Source of the DNA: Hermatobates lingyangjiaoensis
Taxonomy: Eukaryota; Arthropoda; Insecta; Hemiptera; Hermatobatidae
Reading direction: 5' to 3'
DNA length: 64,000 nucleotides
NCBI GenBank assembly: GCA_026182355.1
Contig: JAPFBL010000002.1
Coordinates: forward strand, 2,666,001-2,730,000
Part shown: one piece after another, positions 12,755 to 22,819 of the stretch
Numbering within the stretch: the stretch's first letter is position 1
Layout of the letters: each line of letters begins with the position of its first letter
Notes under the pieces: model-generated
What the model saw: only the letters and a program-made list of their open reading frames with translations
Database searches by the model: none
What the model was told of the DNA's origin: nothing
Translations under genes and position numbers: made by a program

Positions 12755-12930
12755 AGGGAAAATTAACAGAATCAGTTCCAAAAATTTTGGTTAACAAAAT
12801 AGAATTTCTATAAGACTTAAAGAAATCATTTGGGCAGCTTCTTTAGATAAAGAAGGAGCTTTTGATAACATCCTTTGAAGTCATTGAATCAGTTCTAATA
12901 TATAGATGTTTTAAACAGAAGTTGATTAAC
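12755..12930 (+). pseudogene. LINE reverse transcriptase fragment with GAFDN motif
   Basis: The plus strand encodes AASLDKEGAFDNI at about 12837-12874. After a one-base shift it continues as SFEVIESVLIYRCFKQKLIN. This matches the motif A region of Jockey/R1-group non-LTR reverse transcriptases, where FLDIEGAFDN contains the first catalytic aspartate and is followed by SFESI-like residues. Upstream, a VNKIE segment fits the conserved helix before motif A. The frameshift and upstream stops show a dead copy. It is probably the same family as the minus-strand remnants at 11.8 and 25.8-26.35 kb. Confidence 0.7.
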
Positions 12931-13089
12931 TTTGATTCAATATAAAAGTTGATTTCTCTTTTTCTTTGTTGTAAAGGCATGCTTTTAAAAGAGTAAAGTG
13001 TTTGAGAAGTTTAATTCTTTTGTACTGCGTTTGATCAAGATGGTGTGTTTAGTTATATATTAAACATGTGTAATGTGATAATAGGATTG

Positions 13090-13340
13090 TGATTAGGGGC
13101 ACGTGTCTGGGGTGGGAATGAGGGACAAGGCATCTGATAAGAGGCCCGGGGAAGAGTTCTTAGAGAGCGACAGGTGCCGATGAAGATAGTGCCAGATTAA
13201 ATTGTCTGCTCACCAATATAACATCCTTACTGTCTTCCTAAACAAAACAGCCCTCGCTAACTCCGTCTCCTCGCAAACCTCTGGCGCAATACAGCACGAG
13301 TCTAATTCACATCTAGACTAATATGTAGAGCCTGACTTTA
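13090..13340. other. GC-richer segment of unknown nature
   Basis: About 250 bp with raised GC ('gaggcccggggaagagttc', 'ctccgtctcctcgcaaacc'), bounded by AT-rich DNA. I see no long frame, SINE box or terminal repeat. It may be a fragment of an old transposon. Confidence 0.25.
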
Positions 13341-13955
13341 ACGCCTGATTAACTGATCAATACAAAGCACTTTACCTGAAGCATGGAAGTTGGACAATTG
13401 ATTCTTTTTATTATCTAGCAAGATAAAAGAAAGGATTTTTGAAAATTGACTACCCAAAGGTGTGAAATTTTGATCTTGAAAGTCTAAAAAATTTCAGAAG
13501 ATAACTTAAAAATATGAAAACTTTTAGAGAAAATTTGTAAGATGGTCATTGAAGTTTGATCCTTTACAACATTTTGTTAGAAATATCTTCCTTCAATCAT
13601 AATCTAATTTCAAAACTCTGAAACTATAAAAGAGTAAAAAATGTAATGTAAATAAAAATCTTCAATGTACGCTGAGCTTTATTGAAATAATAATTGCATT
13701 GTAAGTTCATTCTGTGAACTAATCAAAAAGTATAAAATATATTATTTTGAGAAAATGCATACAGTTTTAAATGTGTATCTTTGAAAATATATTTCTGGAA
13801 AGTATTGAAATAGTAGTGAATATTCAATAAAGACAAATTTAAAAAAAAAGTGAAAACCTTCCTAATTTTGTATCACACTAGACCAACCGTGACCCATAGT
13901 GTCATCCAACACCTTCCTTTTAATGCAATCATGTTCACGTAAATGCAGATAAACT

Positions 13956-14400
13956 CTAAATTAATTCATTTCTAATAAAGAGGATAATGAACATATTTCC
14001 AAGACAGTTCTCTTTATTTACATTTTTTGTACAATTTGAATTTTCCCAAAAAAAACTTTTAACGTTTTCTTTTTGTTTGACCCTACTGAGAGCAGCATGT
14101 AATTGGCCATGTTTAAATGCTGTTTTACATAAATGAACTAAAACTTTCTGTAGAGTCTCTCCTTGAGACTTATGAATAGTTACGGCAAATGCCAACTGAA
14201 TTGGAAATTGAATCCTTGAAAAAGGGAAGTTGTCCTCTTCAAACAAAACGATTTTCAATCTTGGGATTAAAACTATTTTCCCTTGACACCGTTATGTAAT
14301 AATTTTATAAACAATGACATTATCATAAAGCTCCTCAGTTATTAGACTTGTTCCATTACATAAGTGCGGTGGATCTAAGTTAATGACAGGAATAAACTTT
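13956..14400 (-). pseudogene. Helitron Pif1-like helicase, C-terminal remnant
   Basis: Minus-strand translation shows NLDPPHLCNGTSLITEELYD, then VLIPRLKIV, FPIQLAFAVTIHKSQGETLQ and FKHGQLHAALSRV. These are the C-terminal motifs of the Pif1-family helicase that Helitron transposons encode: the LCNGT segment, the QFP..LAFA.TI.KSQG helicase motif V region, and the HGQLY.A.SRV motif VI with its arginine finger. A TAA (at about 14297) interrupts the frame after the VYKIIT segment, so the copy is not functional. Helitrons move by rolling-circle replication. The Rep nuclease and N-terminal helicase motifs were not found upstream, so this is a fragment. About 30 unrelated residues follow motif VI before the stop. 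Confidence 0.88.
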
Positions 14401-15014
14401 AATAAAAACAAGAACTTTAGAGTTTTATAAGTATGTAGATATCAGTGCTGCAGATATTCTCATCATGCATTTATATATTAAGTTTTGTTCACTTTAAGAC
14501 CTGTCGATTAACACATTTATTTGTACTTTATTGTATTGGTGAAATTAAGAAATCTAAATTAATAATTAGCAAAATTCAACTTTTCTGAATACATCCATTA
14601 TTTTTATTTCATAATGAATCATGCCTATTTATGGTAAGACAGTGAAATTTTTGATTCCATTGAAACCTAGGAAAAAGTTGTGTATTCAAAATGATAACAC
14701 AAAGAAGTTGAATACTTGAATGATGTCCGTTAAAAGAGTAAAAAAATAAATTAGAAATAACAATTATTCTGTCCGTCTTCTTCGTCGTACTTTGTTGTAC
14801 CGAGTATTTGTGCAATTAATTCAACTATCAGTATCTTTATTGTCTCTAAAGGACGATATGTGATACGTGATATTCACATTCTCACGTGAAAGTACTCGAC
14901 GTGCGAAACTGGTCGGGCGTTTACGACAACGCTTCACGGGGTATGACTGATTTCTATAATAATATGACGTTTACTAAACCTCTATCTGTAGTGCTAATAA
15001 TATGTATATATATA

Positions 15015-15193
15015 GTTCACAAAGGAAAGAGAAAAACAGATAAAAACACACACAAACAAGACTCACAACGATATTTCGACATTCGAGTAGTTTGAGAGTA
15101 GTTCCTTTCTGCCCGATGACAACGAATGTCGAAATATCGTTGTGAGTCTTTTTTGTGTGTGTTTTTATCTGTTTTTCTCTTTCCTTTGTGAAC
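15015..15193. repeat. Inverted-pair hammerhead unit, AUAU family
   Basis: Left arm 15015-15085 and right arm 15123-15193 are near-perfect reverse complements of about 71 bp. The right arm carries CCGAUGA, then a short helix II, GUCGAAAUAUC and GUUGUGAGUC on the plus strand. The left arm gives the same GAA-AUAU-C tail on the minus strand but lacks the CUGANGA box. The loop is 37 nt. This is a tail-to-tail PLE terminal-repeat pair. The plus-strand core has U4 changed to C and is probably weak or dead. Confidence 0.65.
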
Positions 15194-15227
15194 TAGTAGT
15201 CGTGTTGGATCGTTTAATATATATATA

Positions 15228-15620
15228 TAATATCGTGATCATGAACAAATTTGATCTCGAGATGTAAACGGATTTATTTACATTTATTCTTGTTTCCAAA
15301 GTCATTTTTTGGACATTTATTCGATGATGTTTGTATGTGAGTATGGTTGAGTGCGTCAGCGAGTGGGTGTATATTCAAAGATATCTGGGCATGTTATAGG
15401 CATCGTTCAATAGATCAAATTCATATTTTACACAAAAATGGGCCTTATGATGTTTCAGGTAATTTTGCATAGTGAAAACGTTATCTTTTTTGTTGGCTAA
15501 AATGTGATTTTAAGCAATTGTTTTTCCTGAACTACTAACTCGTAGAGTATTGAAGGTTTTATCAGAACTAACAAATTGATTCTTTTAACCCGAGAACTAT
15601 AGAATGAATTAAAACAATCT
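15228..15620 (+). repeat. Rep1 interspersed repeat, copy 2 (diverged 5' part)
   Basis: It starts 'atcgtgatcatgaacaaatttgatctcgag', the diverged counterpart of the Rep1 5' end at 40,588, and continues with the same order of blocks: a GT-rich segment, 'caatagatcaaattcatattttacacaaaaatgg', then 'ctgaactactaactcgtagagtattgaa'. It is truncated or too diverged beyond about 15,620. No coding frame. Confidence 0.65.
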
Positions 15621-15835
15621 AACTTATGAAAGGCAAATATACTACAGGTGAGTATGTGTAGATGGCCTTGTTAATATAACAAAGGGAATGATTGATGCTA
15701 CCAACTTTGAATTGATGCAGTATCCTCTCTCGATTGTGGATAGATGGGTAGAGGGGAAAGGTCTGGATGAAGAGCAAGCTAAATCGATTTTCACCTTCAT
15801 CACTTTACACACAGTTCTTCTTATATTGTTTTCCT

Positions 15836-15875
15836 GAAGATGACCTTCGATGTCGAATATATTAAGGTAGAGTTA
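15836..15875 (+). ncRNA. Decayed hammerhead-like unit (AUAU family)
   Basis: CUGAAGA, helix II GAC/GUC, then GAAUAUAUU replaces GAAAUAUC. The first core strand is intact (position 7 is free), but the GAAA strand is altered, so cleavage is doubtful. Confidence 0.45.
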
Positions 15876-15902
15876 TAGTTAGTTTGGTTTCCCTCTCTTA
15901 TC

Positions 15903-15936
15903 TCTCCTGAAGACGGTTCAAACCGAAAATTAGAGA
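15903..15936 (+). ncRNA. Hammerhead ribozyme, AAUU family, core intact
   Basis: Read in order: helix I UCUC (15903-15906), CUGAAGA (15907-15913), one spacer base, helix II GGUU-CAA-ACC-type stem (about 15915-15924), GAA (15925-15927), helix III palindrome AAUU, A17 at 15932, then GAGA closing helix I. All invariant core bases (C3 U4 G5 A6 G8 A9 G12 A13 A14) are present. Small hammerheads of PLEs have this two-base-pair helix III and are known to cleave best as dimers. Cleavage would fall after 15932. Confidence 0.75.
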
Positions 15937-16044
15937 CTCTAAGTGTGTGTTTTTAATTTCTCTATGTTTCTTTATATACATTGAACTTTAATATATATAT
16001 GAAAGTAAAAGCCACAAGGGAAAATAACAAACAGAAAATATATA

Positions 16045-16078
16045 CTCTGAGGCCTTTCAAATGTGTGTCATCAGAGAG
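16045..16078 (-). ncRNA. Hammerhead ribozyme in left PLE repeat (AGGCCU family)
   Basis: Minus strand: CUCU, CUGAUGA (16074-16068), a poorly paired helix II segment CACACAUUU, GAA, AGGCCU, C17, AGAG. Helix I is four base pairs (CUCU/AGAG) and both core strands are intact. Helix II hardly forms, so activity is uncertain. Confidence 0.65.
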
Positions 16079-16205
16079 CAACTAGAGATTGAAAAACGAA
16101 AGAGTTTACATCTTGGTTACAAAAACAAAATATGAGAAAGTAATATGAACAGGTGTTAAAATATATTTATGATGTTTCACCCAAGGTAACAATATGCTGT
16201 TAGAA

Positions 16206-16501
16206 GACAAGAAGAGTCGAGTGCATTGTTTCAGCTTATCAAGAACAAGAATCATTCAATAAAATGGAAGGATGCCAAGGAACTGATGTTCCTATCTTCG
16301 TGCCTCGAAAGGAACTTAGTGGAAAGTGTCTCGATTAAATATAGTTTTGAAACCCTAAACAGCAGCAACCCAGAGCCCTTTAAATTAGATAATGTTTTAG
16401 TTGAGGGTTTAGTTAAACAAATTGAACCTCTTGATAATTTGAAACCTATTAATATGAACTTTAATCAAACTGGTTGCTCCAAACTGATGCTCCTCCTGTG
16501 A
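16206..16501 (+). pseudogene. PLE GIY-YIG endonuclease, C-terminal part
   Basis: The open frame covers about 97 codons up to the TGA at 16499 and has no ATG at its true start, as expected for a fragment. It contains ALFQLIKNKNHSIKWKDAKE and, 13 residues later, R-NLVESVSIKYS. This is the conserved second half of the PLE-type GIY-YIG nuclease: an H..H.I.W..AK segment, then the R...E motif whose glutamate binds the metal, and the following ESL.I helix. A hydrophilic tail of about 45 residues ends the protein. The catalytic GIY and YIG strands are upstream and missing. Its position between hammerhead-bearing inverted repeats supports a PLE origin. Confidence 0.72.
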
Positions 16502-16668
16502 CCTAGGTTTTTCTTTTTTTCTTTTATGTTTTGTTTGTTAATTCTTTTTCTTTATAGTTATTATTTCCTCTTGTTATATTAAAACTTAGTATATTTTAAC
16601 ACCTGTTTATATTATCTTCTCATATTTTGTTTTTATAAGAAAGCTCTTTTCTTTTTCAATCTTTAGTT

Positions 16669-16704
16669 GCTCTCTGATAATATAAATTTGAAAGTCCTCA
16701 GAGC
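16669..16704 (+). ncRNA. Hammerhead ribozyme in right PLE repeat, G8 lost
   Basis: GCUCU (16669-16673), CUGAUAA (16674-16680), AU-rich helix II segment, GAAAGUCCU, C17, AGAGC. Helix I is five perfect pairs. The catalytic G8 is A here, and helix III has AGUCCU instead of AGGCCU, so the unit is predicted dead. Confidence 0.6.
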
Positions 16705-16751
16705 ATATTTTTCTGATTTTTATTTTCCTTTGTGGCTTTTACTTTCATAAG

Positions 16752-17619
16752 TTTTCATCATGTGTTTATTTTGATATACAAACATATTGGTAAATAGTAC
16801 TCTATATTTAGCTTAGAATTACTTCATACATAATTTTGCCAATTTGTGAAAGTGTTTCCAATTCTTTCCTTGTTTCTTCATTAGAACTATGTAAATCACT
16901 AGCTTTGTTGTTAGTCGAGATGTTTCAGGTGATAGTTCACTCATCAACAGGACATAAAAGGTAAGTGTGTTAGAGAGTCTTGGTAACTGATTGTTTTGTG
17001 TGTAGGCTTGTTGGTCTCTTCTTCTACCTGGCTAATCTGGGTGGACCTACTTAGAAAGAATTTTAAGACCTTTCTTGTAGTGGTAATTTGAATATTTATT
17101 TCTGGCTACTTTTATTGTATTACTATTACTTTACTTAATTAATATGACGTTAATATAAAATTGTCCTTTCCTTTAAAAATATTTTAGTTCTACTCATAAT
17201 GATCATTTTTACCAGTTTATATTTATGGGTATGTTCTGTATGGATTTTTAGACAAAAAGTAGAAAGCTTCACAGTGGTCCCCCTGGGTAAAACGTTATCG
17301 TTCGGTTGTATGTTATTGCTGTTAACAGTCAAAATTTAAACAATTCTCGCTTTGTATCGGATTTATTTTAAAACCAAGGAATATTAAAAAATAATTTATT
17401 TTAGCCTTCTTAAAACTAAACCTAAACAATAATAATTATAAATTACTCTGTCGCTTAGGTAAGACGAGAGCGTTCAGTTTTACACCTACTCTGGATCTCC
17501 CCAGGTACTGATGCCACAGCGTCATCAAACCGTAGGAGAAAATGATGCAATCTTTGTAGAGTGTTTGAATAACTGCATATTAATTGAGAACGCTCCTTGA
17601 CTTAAATAGTTTATTTTCT
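16752..17619. other. AT-rich DNA without recognisable genes
   Basis: Only short frames (17150-17332 minus, 60 codons). No motif was recognised. Confidence 0.4.
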
Positions 17620-17649
17620 TATATATATATATATATATATATTATAATA

Positions 17650-17795
17650 GCAGTTTAAAATTGAGGATAGGTAGCACACAAAGTAAAGAAACACACTTAC
17701 AAACTCAAATTTTCGAGTAATCCGTCTTCAGGAGAGAGTTTGCCGTCACAATGTTTCTTTACTTTGTGTGCTACCTATCCTCAATTTTGAACTGC
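17650..17795. repeat. Inverted-pair hammerhead unit, AAUU family
   Basis: Left arm 17650-17693 and right arm 17752-17795 are reverse complements over about 44 bp ('agcacacaaagtaaagaaac' in the left arm). Between them lies a minus-strand hammerhead. A (TA)n run at about 17620-17642 borders the left side. Confidence 0.8.
17700..17742 (-). ncRNA. Hammerhead ribozyme, AAUU family
   Basis: Minus strand: CAAACUC (17742-17736), UCUC, CUGAAGA (17731-17725), CGGAUUACUC, GAA, AAUU, U17, GAGUUUG (17706-17700). Helix I can pair CUC/GAG next to the core and extend through CAAACUC/GAGUUUG. The core strands are intact; helix II is weak (only outer G-C and G-U pairs). Confidence 0.68.
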
Positions 17796-17969
17796 TAGTG
17801 TGTCCAGTTGGGATCGTTTTTCTGTTTATTAAGTGTATATTATAATAACATGTATCACATATACTGGGCAATGTGATGGAAATATGATAGGCTTTATAAG
17901 CATGAAGTAGTGTGGTCAACTGTTTTTAGAAGTGCTGATATATATCAAGTGAAACTCTTCGAAAATCAC

Positions 17970-18317
17970 TTAAAATAAAAACATTAAATATTTAGTTTTT
18001 AATGTAAAATCATAGTCTTTATAAATCGTTACAGAAACTGATCTGCCGGATACCCAAACTGGAGTAAGGTTATTCATTCTTGATTTCAAAGTAATTAACT
18101 TTTTTGGGTAAATAATTCTCCTATTTGTTGCAACAGGCAAATATGATAGCATCCGAATAAATCTCATATGTTTCCTGGACAGCTTACTGTTGACGAAGCG
18201 GTCATCACAATCGCTATCAGTGCTATTAACTGTCTGGTGAACCAATAATTTCACCCTAGTGAAACACAGAGTGTCGTGTTCGTGGTAGAAAGTATGTACT
18301 GTGAAGACTGTTTCCAC
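17970..18317 (-). other. Unrecognised 115-codon open frame
   Basis: One of the longer uninterrupted frames of the window; it can be extended upstream without stop to about 18,385. It includes STDSDCDDRFVNSKLSRKHM and ends KDYDFTLKTKYLMFLF. No domain, signal peptide or membrane segment is evident, and no clear splice border was found. In AT-rich DNA a frame of this length is somewhat unusual, so it could be an old gene or transposon fragment, but chance is not excluded. Confidence 0.2.
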
Positions 18318-18385
18318 GACAATTGACTTGAAACTTTCAGAACAACGTAAAACTGTTACGCTTTGAAGGCAATCAATAATTTAAT

Positions 18386-19573
18386 AATTTCTTGGTCCAA
18401 GTAGCCAAGAATATTGGAAACGTTTCAAGCAATTGTCCTCACTCATCAAACAGAAGATAGCTTCTGGAAGAGTTTTAAAAACTATGAAATAGTTTTATAA
18501 GTGTACAAAAAAATATATCAACTCGGCTGGAGTAGGAATAAAGAAATAAATTAAATAATTTACAAATATCCTGACCACACAAAGGAAGAGTGAGGATTCC
18601 ATCATTAAAAGTTGCCTTAGGCTCCGTTGCACTCGAGAGAGTTTCATAAACGTCTACCGTTGAATGAATTTGCCCACTGGAATCTAGATGACATTAACTT
18701 TGATTGAAATATTGAAAGAAATGATTTCTTTTATGAAGAACTCGGAAACTGTAGCTAATGGGGATGTAGGAAATGAGTATATTAATGGAGGTAAAACAAG
18801 GATAGCTATTAGAGATGAGCTCGGCACTGAGTAACATTAGACTGCATTAAACTCCCCAGGTATAATTGGTGTTTATTGAGGGATTGTGGAAATGATGAAA
18901 TATTAGACAGCCTCGTCCAGCCACTTGCATTACAGGCTTCATAAAGCAAGAGGTGATTTTGTGGGATATTTCTCGCTCTCCTGTCACACCTGTTGGATAT
19001 TCCGGTGCCTATTCAAACTTCCACATTCACTTCAGTTGTCAAGCGTTGATTCACCGTCCTTATAGTGCACCTCCACCAAAGTCCAACAAATTCAAATATT
19101 CTCTTTATATTATCATAACTTTTTAAATGAAAGTTTTCATTATATATAACACAAGACAGCATTTTTAATAAATAAATATATTGATTTCTACAAAAGTTTG
19201 GAGAAACTGAATTAAACTGCGTAAAACGCCCAATCTCGTACATTGAGCAATACATAGATAGCAAGAAGAAAGAAGGCCAATTTCAATGTATTAAAGTTTC
19301 TAGTAATAATTATTTTAATTATAATCTTCAACCAAACACAAATTTTATTAATATTAATAATTAAGTTTTCTTTTAGGATTATAACAAATGTAACAATAAT
19401 ATTTGCTATAACTCAAGATTAAACATATCTTATAAAAATCAACACTAAAAGAATTAATTCATAAATTATTGTCTTCATGGCTATTACAAATCTTTCATCT
19501 TATTTAGATGTTTGTTTTTATATGTATGCAAATATCTAATCTAATAAAAACAGCAAATCGGTGTCAGCTGACA
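18386..19573. other. AT-rich DNA without recognisable genes
   Basis: No transposon ends, RNA motifs or coding blocks that I can support. The frame at 19013-19264 (minus, 83 codons) is unrecognised. Confidence 0.4.
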
Positions 19574-19690
19574 TTTGACTCGGACGAAGCTTGTTACGGT
19601 TGAAAGACATTAGTCCTTTTTCTGATTACTTATGTGGATTGAAGGTTGATTTTTGTTCACCACATGTTTATGGTAAAAAATTGTTATGTA
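19572..19690 (+). repeat. Diverged AGAUCU-family hammerhead repeat
   Basis: GACUCGGACGAAGC..., UUACGGUUGAAAGACAUUAGUC followed by a diverged form of the family tail (compare 'ttattgtggtttgatcattg'). CUGACGA has become CGGACGA, and one helix II arm is shortened. (TA)n-like sequence follows. It is a relic. Confidence 0.6.
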
Positions 19691-19845
19691 TATATGATAG
19701 AACTGTATATATATATATAGAATGTATATATATACATAGAATGTATATATATAGAACTGATGACGAACAACAGTTCTAAATATTGAGAGTTCTATAAGTT
19801 TGCTTTTTATTCCTTTTTCTGTGTCGTGCTTTGTGTAATTTAAAG

Positions 19846-19884
<39 letters not shown>

Positions 19885-19959
19885 GTTTGACATAAACACG
19901 TAAAATAACAATCAATGATCAAACCACAATTTTCCCACTTCATATTGTGGTTTGATCAT

Positions 19960-20004
<45 letters not shown>

Positions 20005-20037
20005 ATGATAAAACCACAATAAGAAATGGGAAAACAA

Positions 20038-20080
20038 GACTAAGATCTTTCAACCGTAACAAGCGGTCTTCGTCAGAGTC
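20038..20080 (-). ncRNA. Hammerhead ribozyme, AGAUCU family (minus copy)
   Basis: Minus strand: GACU, CUGACGA, A, helix II GACCG/CGGUU, GAA, AGAUCU, U17, AGUC. All core bases are intact; helix I is GACU/AGUC. Confidence 0.8.
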
Positions 20081-20129
20081 AAAAACCCAACTGAAAGAAG
20101 GGTCAAAAACCCAGTTCAGTTGGGTTTTT

Positions 20130-20172
20130 GACTCTGACGAAGACCGCTTGTTACGGTTGAAAGATCTTAGTC
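20130..20172 (+). ncRNA. Hammerhead ribozyme, AGAUCU family (plus copy)
   Basis: Identical core to the minus copy 50 bp away: GACU, CUGACGA, GACCG/CGGUU helix II, GAA, AGAUCU, U17, AGUC. Predicted cleavage follows U17 at 20168. Confidence 0.8.
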
Positions 20173-20235
20173 TTCTTTTCCCATTTCTTATTGTGGTTTG
20201 ATCATTGATTGTTGTTTCACGTGTTTATGTGAAAT

Positions 20236-20274
<39 letters not shown>

Positions 20275-20354
20275 CCTTTATGAGTGGAAGAAAAAATTGG
20301 TTTAACGTAACTGTCAAGAAAAAAAAGAGAAAATAACGCAAGGAATCACATAAA

Positions 20355-20400
20355 AACACTTTTAATATTTCGACCATCGCAATGGGCGTTGTCAGTCTCT
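20355..20400 (-). ncRNA. Decayed hammerhead, AUAU family
   Basis: Minus strand CUGACAA (20395-20389), GGUCGAAAUAUU and AAAAGUG. G8 is A, so the core is broken. The rest matches the family. Confidence 0.5.
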
Positions 20401-20599
20401 TTTAAGATACAATTAAAGGGAATGAGACTGTCGTCACTAAAACATATCCTTATTTTCTCTTATTTTAGTAAAAAGAAAGTTTTTCTTTTTGTACCATTAT
20501 TAGTCCTCCAGCAATTTAAAATTTTATCTTTTTTTTTTTCTTTATTCAGAAATTTTTTATTTCCATTTACGAAAAAGGTTTTAAATTGAAAGCCGTCGG

Positions 20600-21765
20600 G
20601 AATTCAAAGATTGATTTGAACCAGGAAAACCAAGTAATCCTAATATTTTACATTTGTTTCATTTGACAGGAGATATATTTTACAAATATGTGCTATGCAT
20701 GCCACAAATAGAGAAAAAAAACTGAAAGTCAGTCATCCATAAAACTTAATAGATATTAGGATTATTAAAATTGCCATTTCATTTGGGGTAATATTTTCTG
20801 GAGTGGAAATGCATCTTAATTCAGATCTTCAGTTTTTACAGTACTTAGTTCTTAAGTCCTAACACAGGTGCGCATGATTGTGATCAAATTTCCTATTTTT
20901 TCTATTTGTCAATTAATTTTATTATTATATTATTTATATATATTATTAGGTTTTTCTTTCATACAAGAAAAACAAAAGGAATAACGTTTTATTATGGTTT
21001 GATATTATAATAATTTCGCTATATATACTCCTGAATTGAGATTGTGAGTGTTCCACTGTTCATAACTGACTCCTACCGAATAAAATAGACAAAAATTAAT
21101 TGCATCAACTCGATCTACGCTTAAATTTTCAAGTTGTTAAACTTTTTAGAAAATTATTTGGATAAGGTAACTTGTTAATATCGGAAAGATTATTTAAATG
21201 ACGCGATTCCACGATCTAAATAAACAAGATTCACAGAAAGGTCACACATAAAAGAGATCACAGAAACTCATCAATATGTTTCTCCCTGATGACGACGCGG
21301 TCCATAGAAAAATATAATCTATAATAACTATTATAAAATACAGTTGCATCTTGGTTTTGAAACAACTTTGAACTCAAAAAAATCAGAGTTCGAACAGAGT
21401 TGTCAAGAAAATTATGCCTCCAGAATTGGAACGTAATTTTGAAACTCGAACAGTCGTTCAAACTCGACTGCAGCTGAATATATATTACAGACCGAATCCG
21501 AACGGATTATCTCCCATTTCCCATGATGTATTTCTTATAGAAATATTCGACCCAAATTCTGTCATGAATTATGATCATTAACCGAGATGCCACTGTATTA
21601 CCGATATTACCGACATTAAGAGGAGTGCTGGACGATTAATTCAAATTTTTCATGACCTTAAAAACTGTGATAACAGAACTTCCAGAACATATTACCATTA
21701 TTTGTAAATATTTAGTTATTTATGAATAGTCTTGTTAATTTTTATTTACAGTTTTGCAGACTGAA
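20600..21765. other. AT-rich DNA without recognisable genes
   Basis: No supportable gene or element. Short frames only (21258-21461 minus, 67 codons, unrecognised). Confidence 0.4.
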
Positions 21766-21819
21766 TAATAATATATATATATATATATGATCAAACCACA
21801 ATAAGAAATGGGAAAACAA

Positions 21820-21862
21820 GACTAAGATCTTTCAACCGTAACAAGCGGTCTTCGTCAGAGTC
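21820..21862 (-). ncRNA. Hammerhead ribozyme, AGAUCU family
   Basis: Complete core on the minus strand, identical to the 20.1 kb copies. Confidence 0.78.
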
Positions 21863-21888
21863 AAAAACCCAACTGTGTTTATGTGAAA

Positions 21889-21920
<32 letters not shown>

Positions 21921-22071
21921 GGTAAATTTTGGTAGCAGTCCTTCCTGTAAACACACATTGTTAAAAATATGACCATATTATTAACAATATATATATATAT
22001 ATATAAGATTTCACATAAACACGTGAAATAACAATCAATGATCAAACCACAATATGAAATGAAAAAAAAAA

Positions 22072-22114
22072 GACTAAGATCTTTCAACTGTAACAAGCGG
22101 TCTTCGTCAGAGTC
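22072..22114 (-). ncRNA. Hammerhead ribozyme, AGAUCU family, one helix II mismatch
   Basis: Core strands are intact on the minus strand. 'caactgtaac' replaces 'caaccgtaac', which weakens helix II by one pair; the change is CpG to TpG. Confidence 0.72.
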
Positions 22115-22577
22115 AAAAACCCAATTGACGAGTCAGTTGAGTACGGTTCAAAGATCTTATTCTTTTCTCATTTCCTATTATGGTTTAGATATTGATATAT
22201 ATGATATATTCAAAATAGGACTAAATTGAAGTATCAAAAATGATTCTTTGGAGTAAAATAACAAATTGTGTAACATTTGTTACAATGTTTTCAGTAGTTA
22301 GTAATGTAATATATTTAATAATTGCTGGTTATGACCGAGTAAGCCCGAGTATGGATGAAAACATGATATGGGCGTAGGTTACCCTCGTGTGATTTACATT
22401 AACAGTTAGTTTAATTTGTTGCATATAACAAAAACTAACAGTCCTGCGTTGTAATTCTAGTTTATTATGTTTCAGTAAGGGTTTAAAGGTTTAAATAGAA
22501 TTATAAGGGTTTAAAAGGAGTATACCGTAAAATATGAAATACTATTTGTGATTACAAACACCTATATTTTTTTGTAA

Positions 22578-22581
<4 letters not shown>

Positions 22582-22618
<37 letters not shown>

Positions 22619-22807
22619 ATGATATATCAAACGATTAAAAGAAAAAAATACGCGGAGAAGCAACAACAAAACTCACTTCAATATTTCGACCTTGATGTCA
22701 TCAAGAGAGGAATAAGAAGATGAGCTCTACTCGTGATAACGATAAGGTCGAAATAGTGAAGTGAGTTTTGTTGTTGTTTCTTCGTATTTTTTTATTTTAG
22801 TAGTTTG
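22582..22807. repeat. (TA)n plus inverted-pair unit, AUAU family
   Basis: A (TA)n run (22582-22614) is followed by arms 22629-22693 and 22744-22807, reverse complements with a few differences. The left arm on the minus strand reads UUGAUGA, GGUCGAAAUAUU, GAAGUGAG; the C3-to-U change breaks the core. The right arm keeps GGUCGAAAUAGUGAAGUGAG but lacks a good CUGANGA. Confidence 0.65.
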
Positions 22808-22819
22808 TTAAGTTCTTTT

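Larger units (their letters stand above)
15998..16751 (+). mobile_element. Short Penelope-like element with inverted terminal repeats
   Basis: Inverted terminal repeats of about 165 bp (15998-16165 and 16590-16751) enclose a GIY-YIG endonuclease tail. Each repeat carries a hammerhead of the AGGCCU type: minus strand at 16045-16078 and plus strand at 16669-16704. PLEs are retroelements coding for a reverse transcriptase plus a GIY-YIG nuclease, and their pseudo-LTRs carry hammerheads. Here the reverse transcriptase is missing, so this is a 5'-truncated copy or a deletion derivative. The flanks are TA-rich. Confidence 0.8.
19845..20275. repeat. AGAUCU-family hammerhead array in inverted pairs with (TA)n
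   Basis: Three (TA)n runs (about 19845-19880, 19961-20002, 20237-20271) separate two inverted pairs. The first pair (19911-19930 and 19944-19963, perfect 20-bp arms around 13 nt) contains only family tail sequence. The second (20003-20094 and 20116-20205) contains complete hammerheads on both strands and a short duplicated 'gggtcaaaaaccca' piece at its centre. The plus-strand unit continues through the standard tail to 'gtgtttatgtgaaatcttta'. Confidence 0.85.
21772..22200. repeat. AGAUCU-family hammerhead copies with (TA)n
   Basis: Two minus-strand units (21788-21890 and about 22005-22125) sit between (TA)n runs. A diverged plus-strand tail piece follows at 22126-22200 and completes an imperfect inverted pair with the second unit. 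The 21.8 kb copy is shortened at its 5' side and joined to the family 3' end 'tgtttatgtgaaaactttata', so it is internally deleted or rearranged. Confidence 0.75.
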
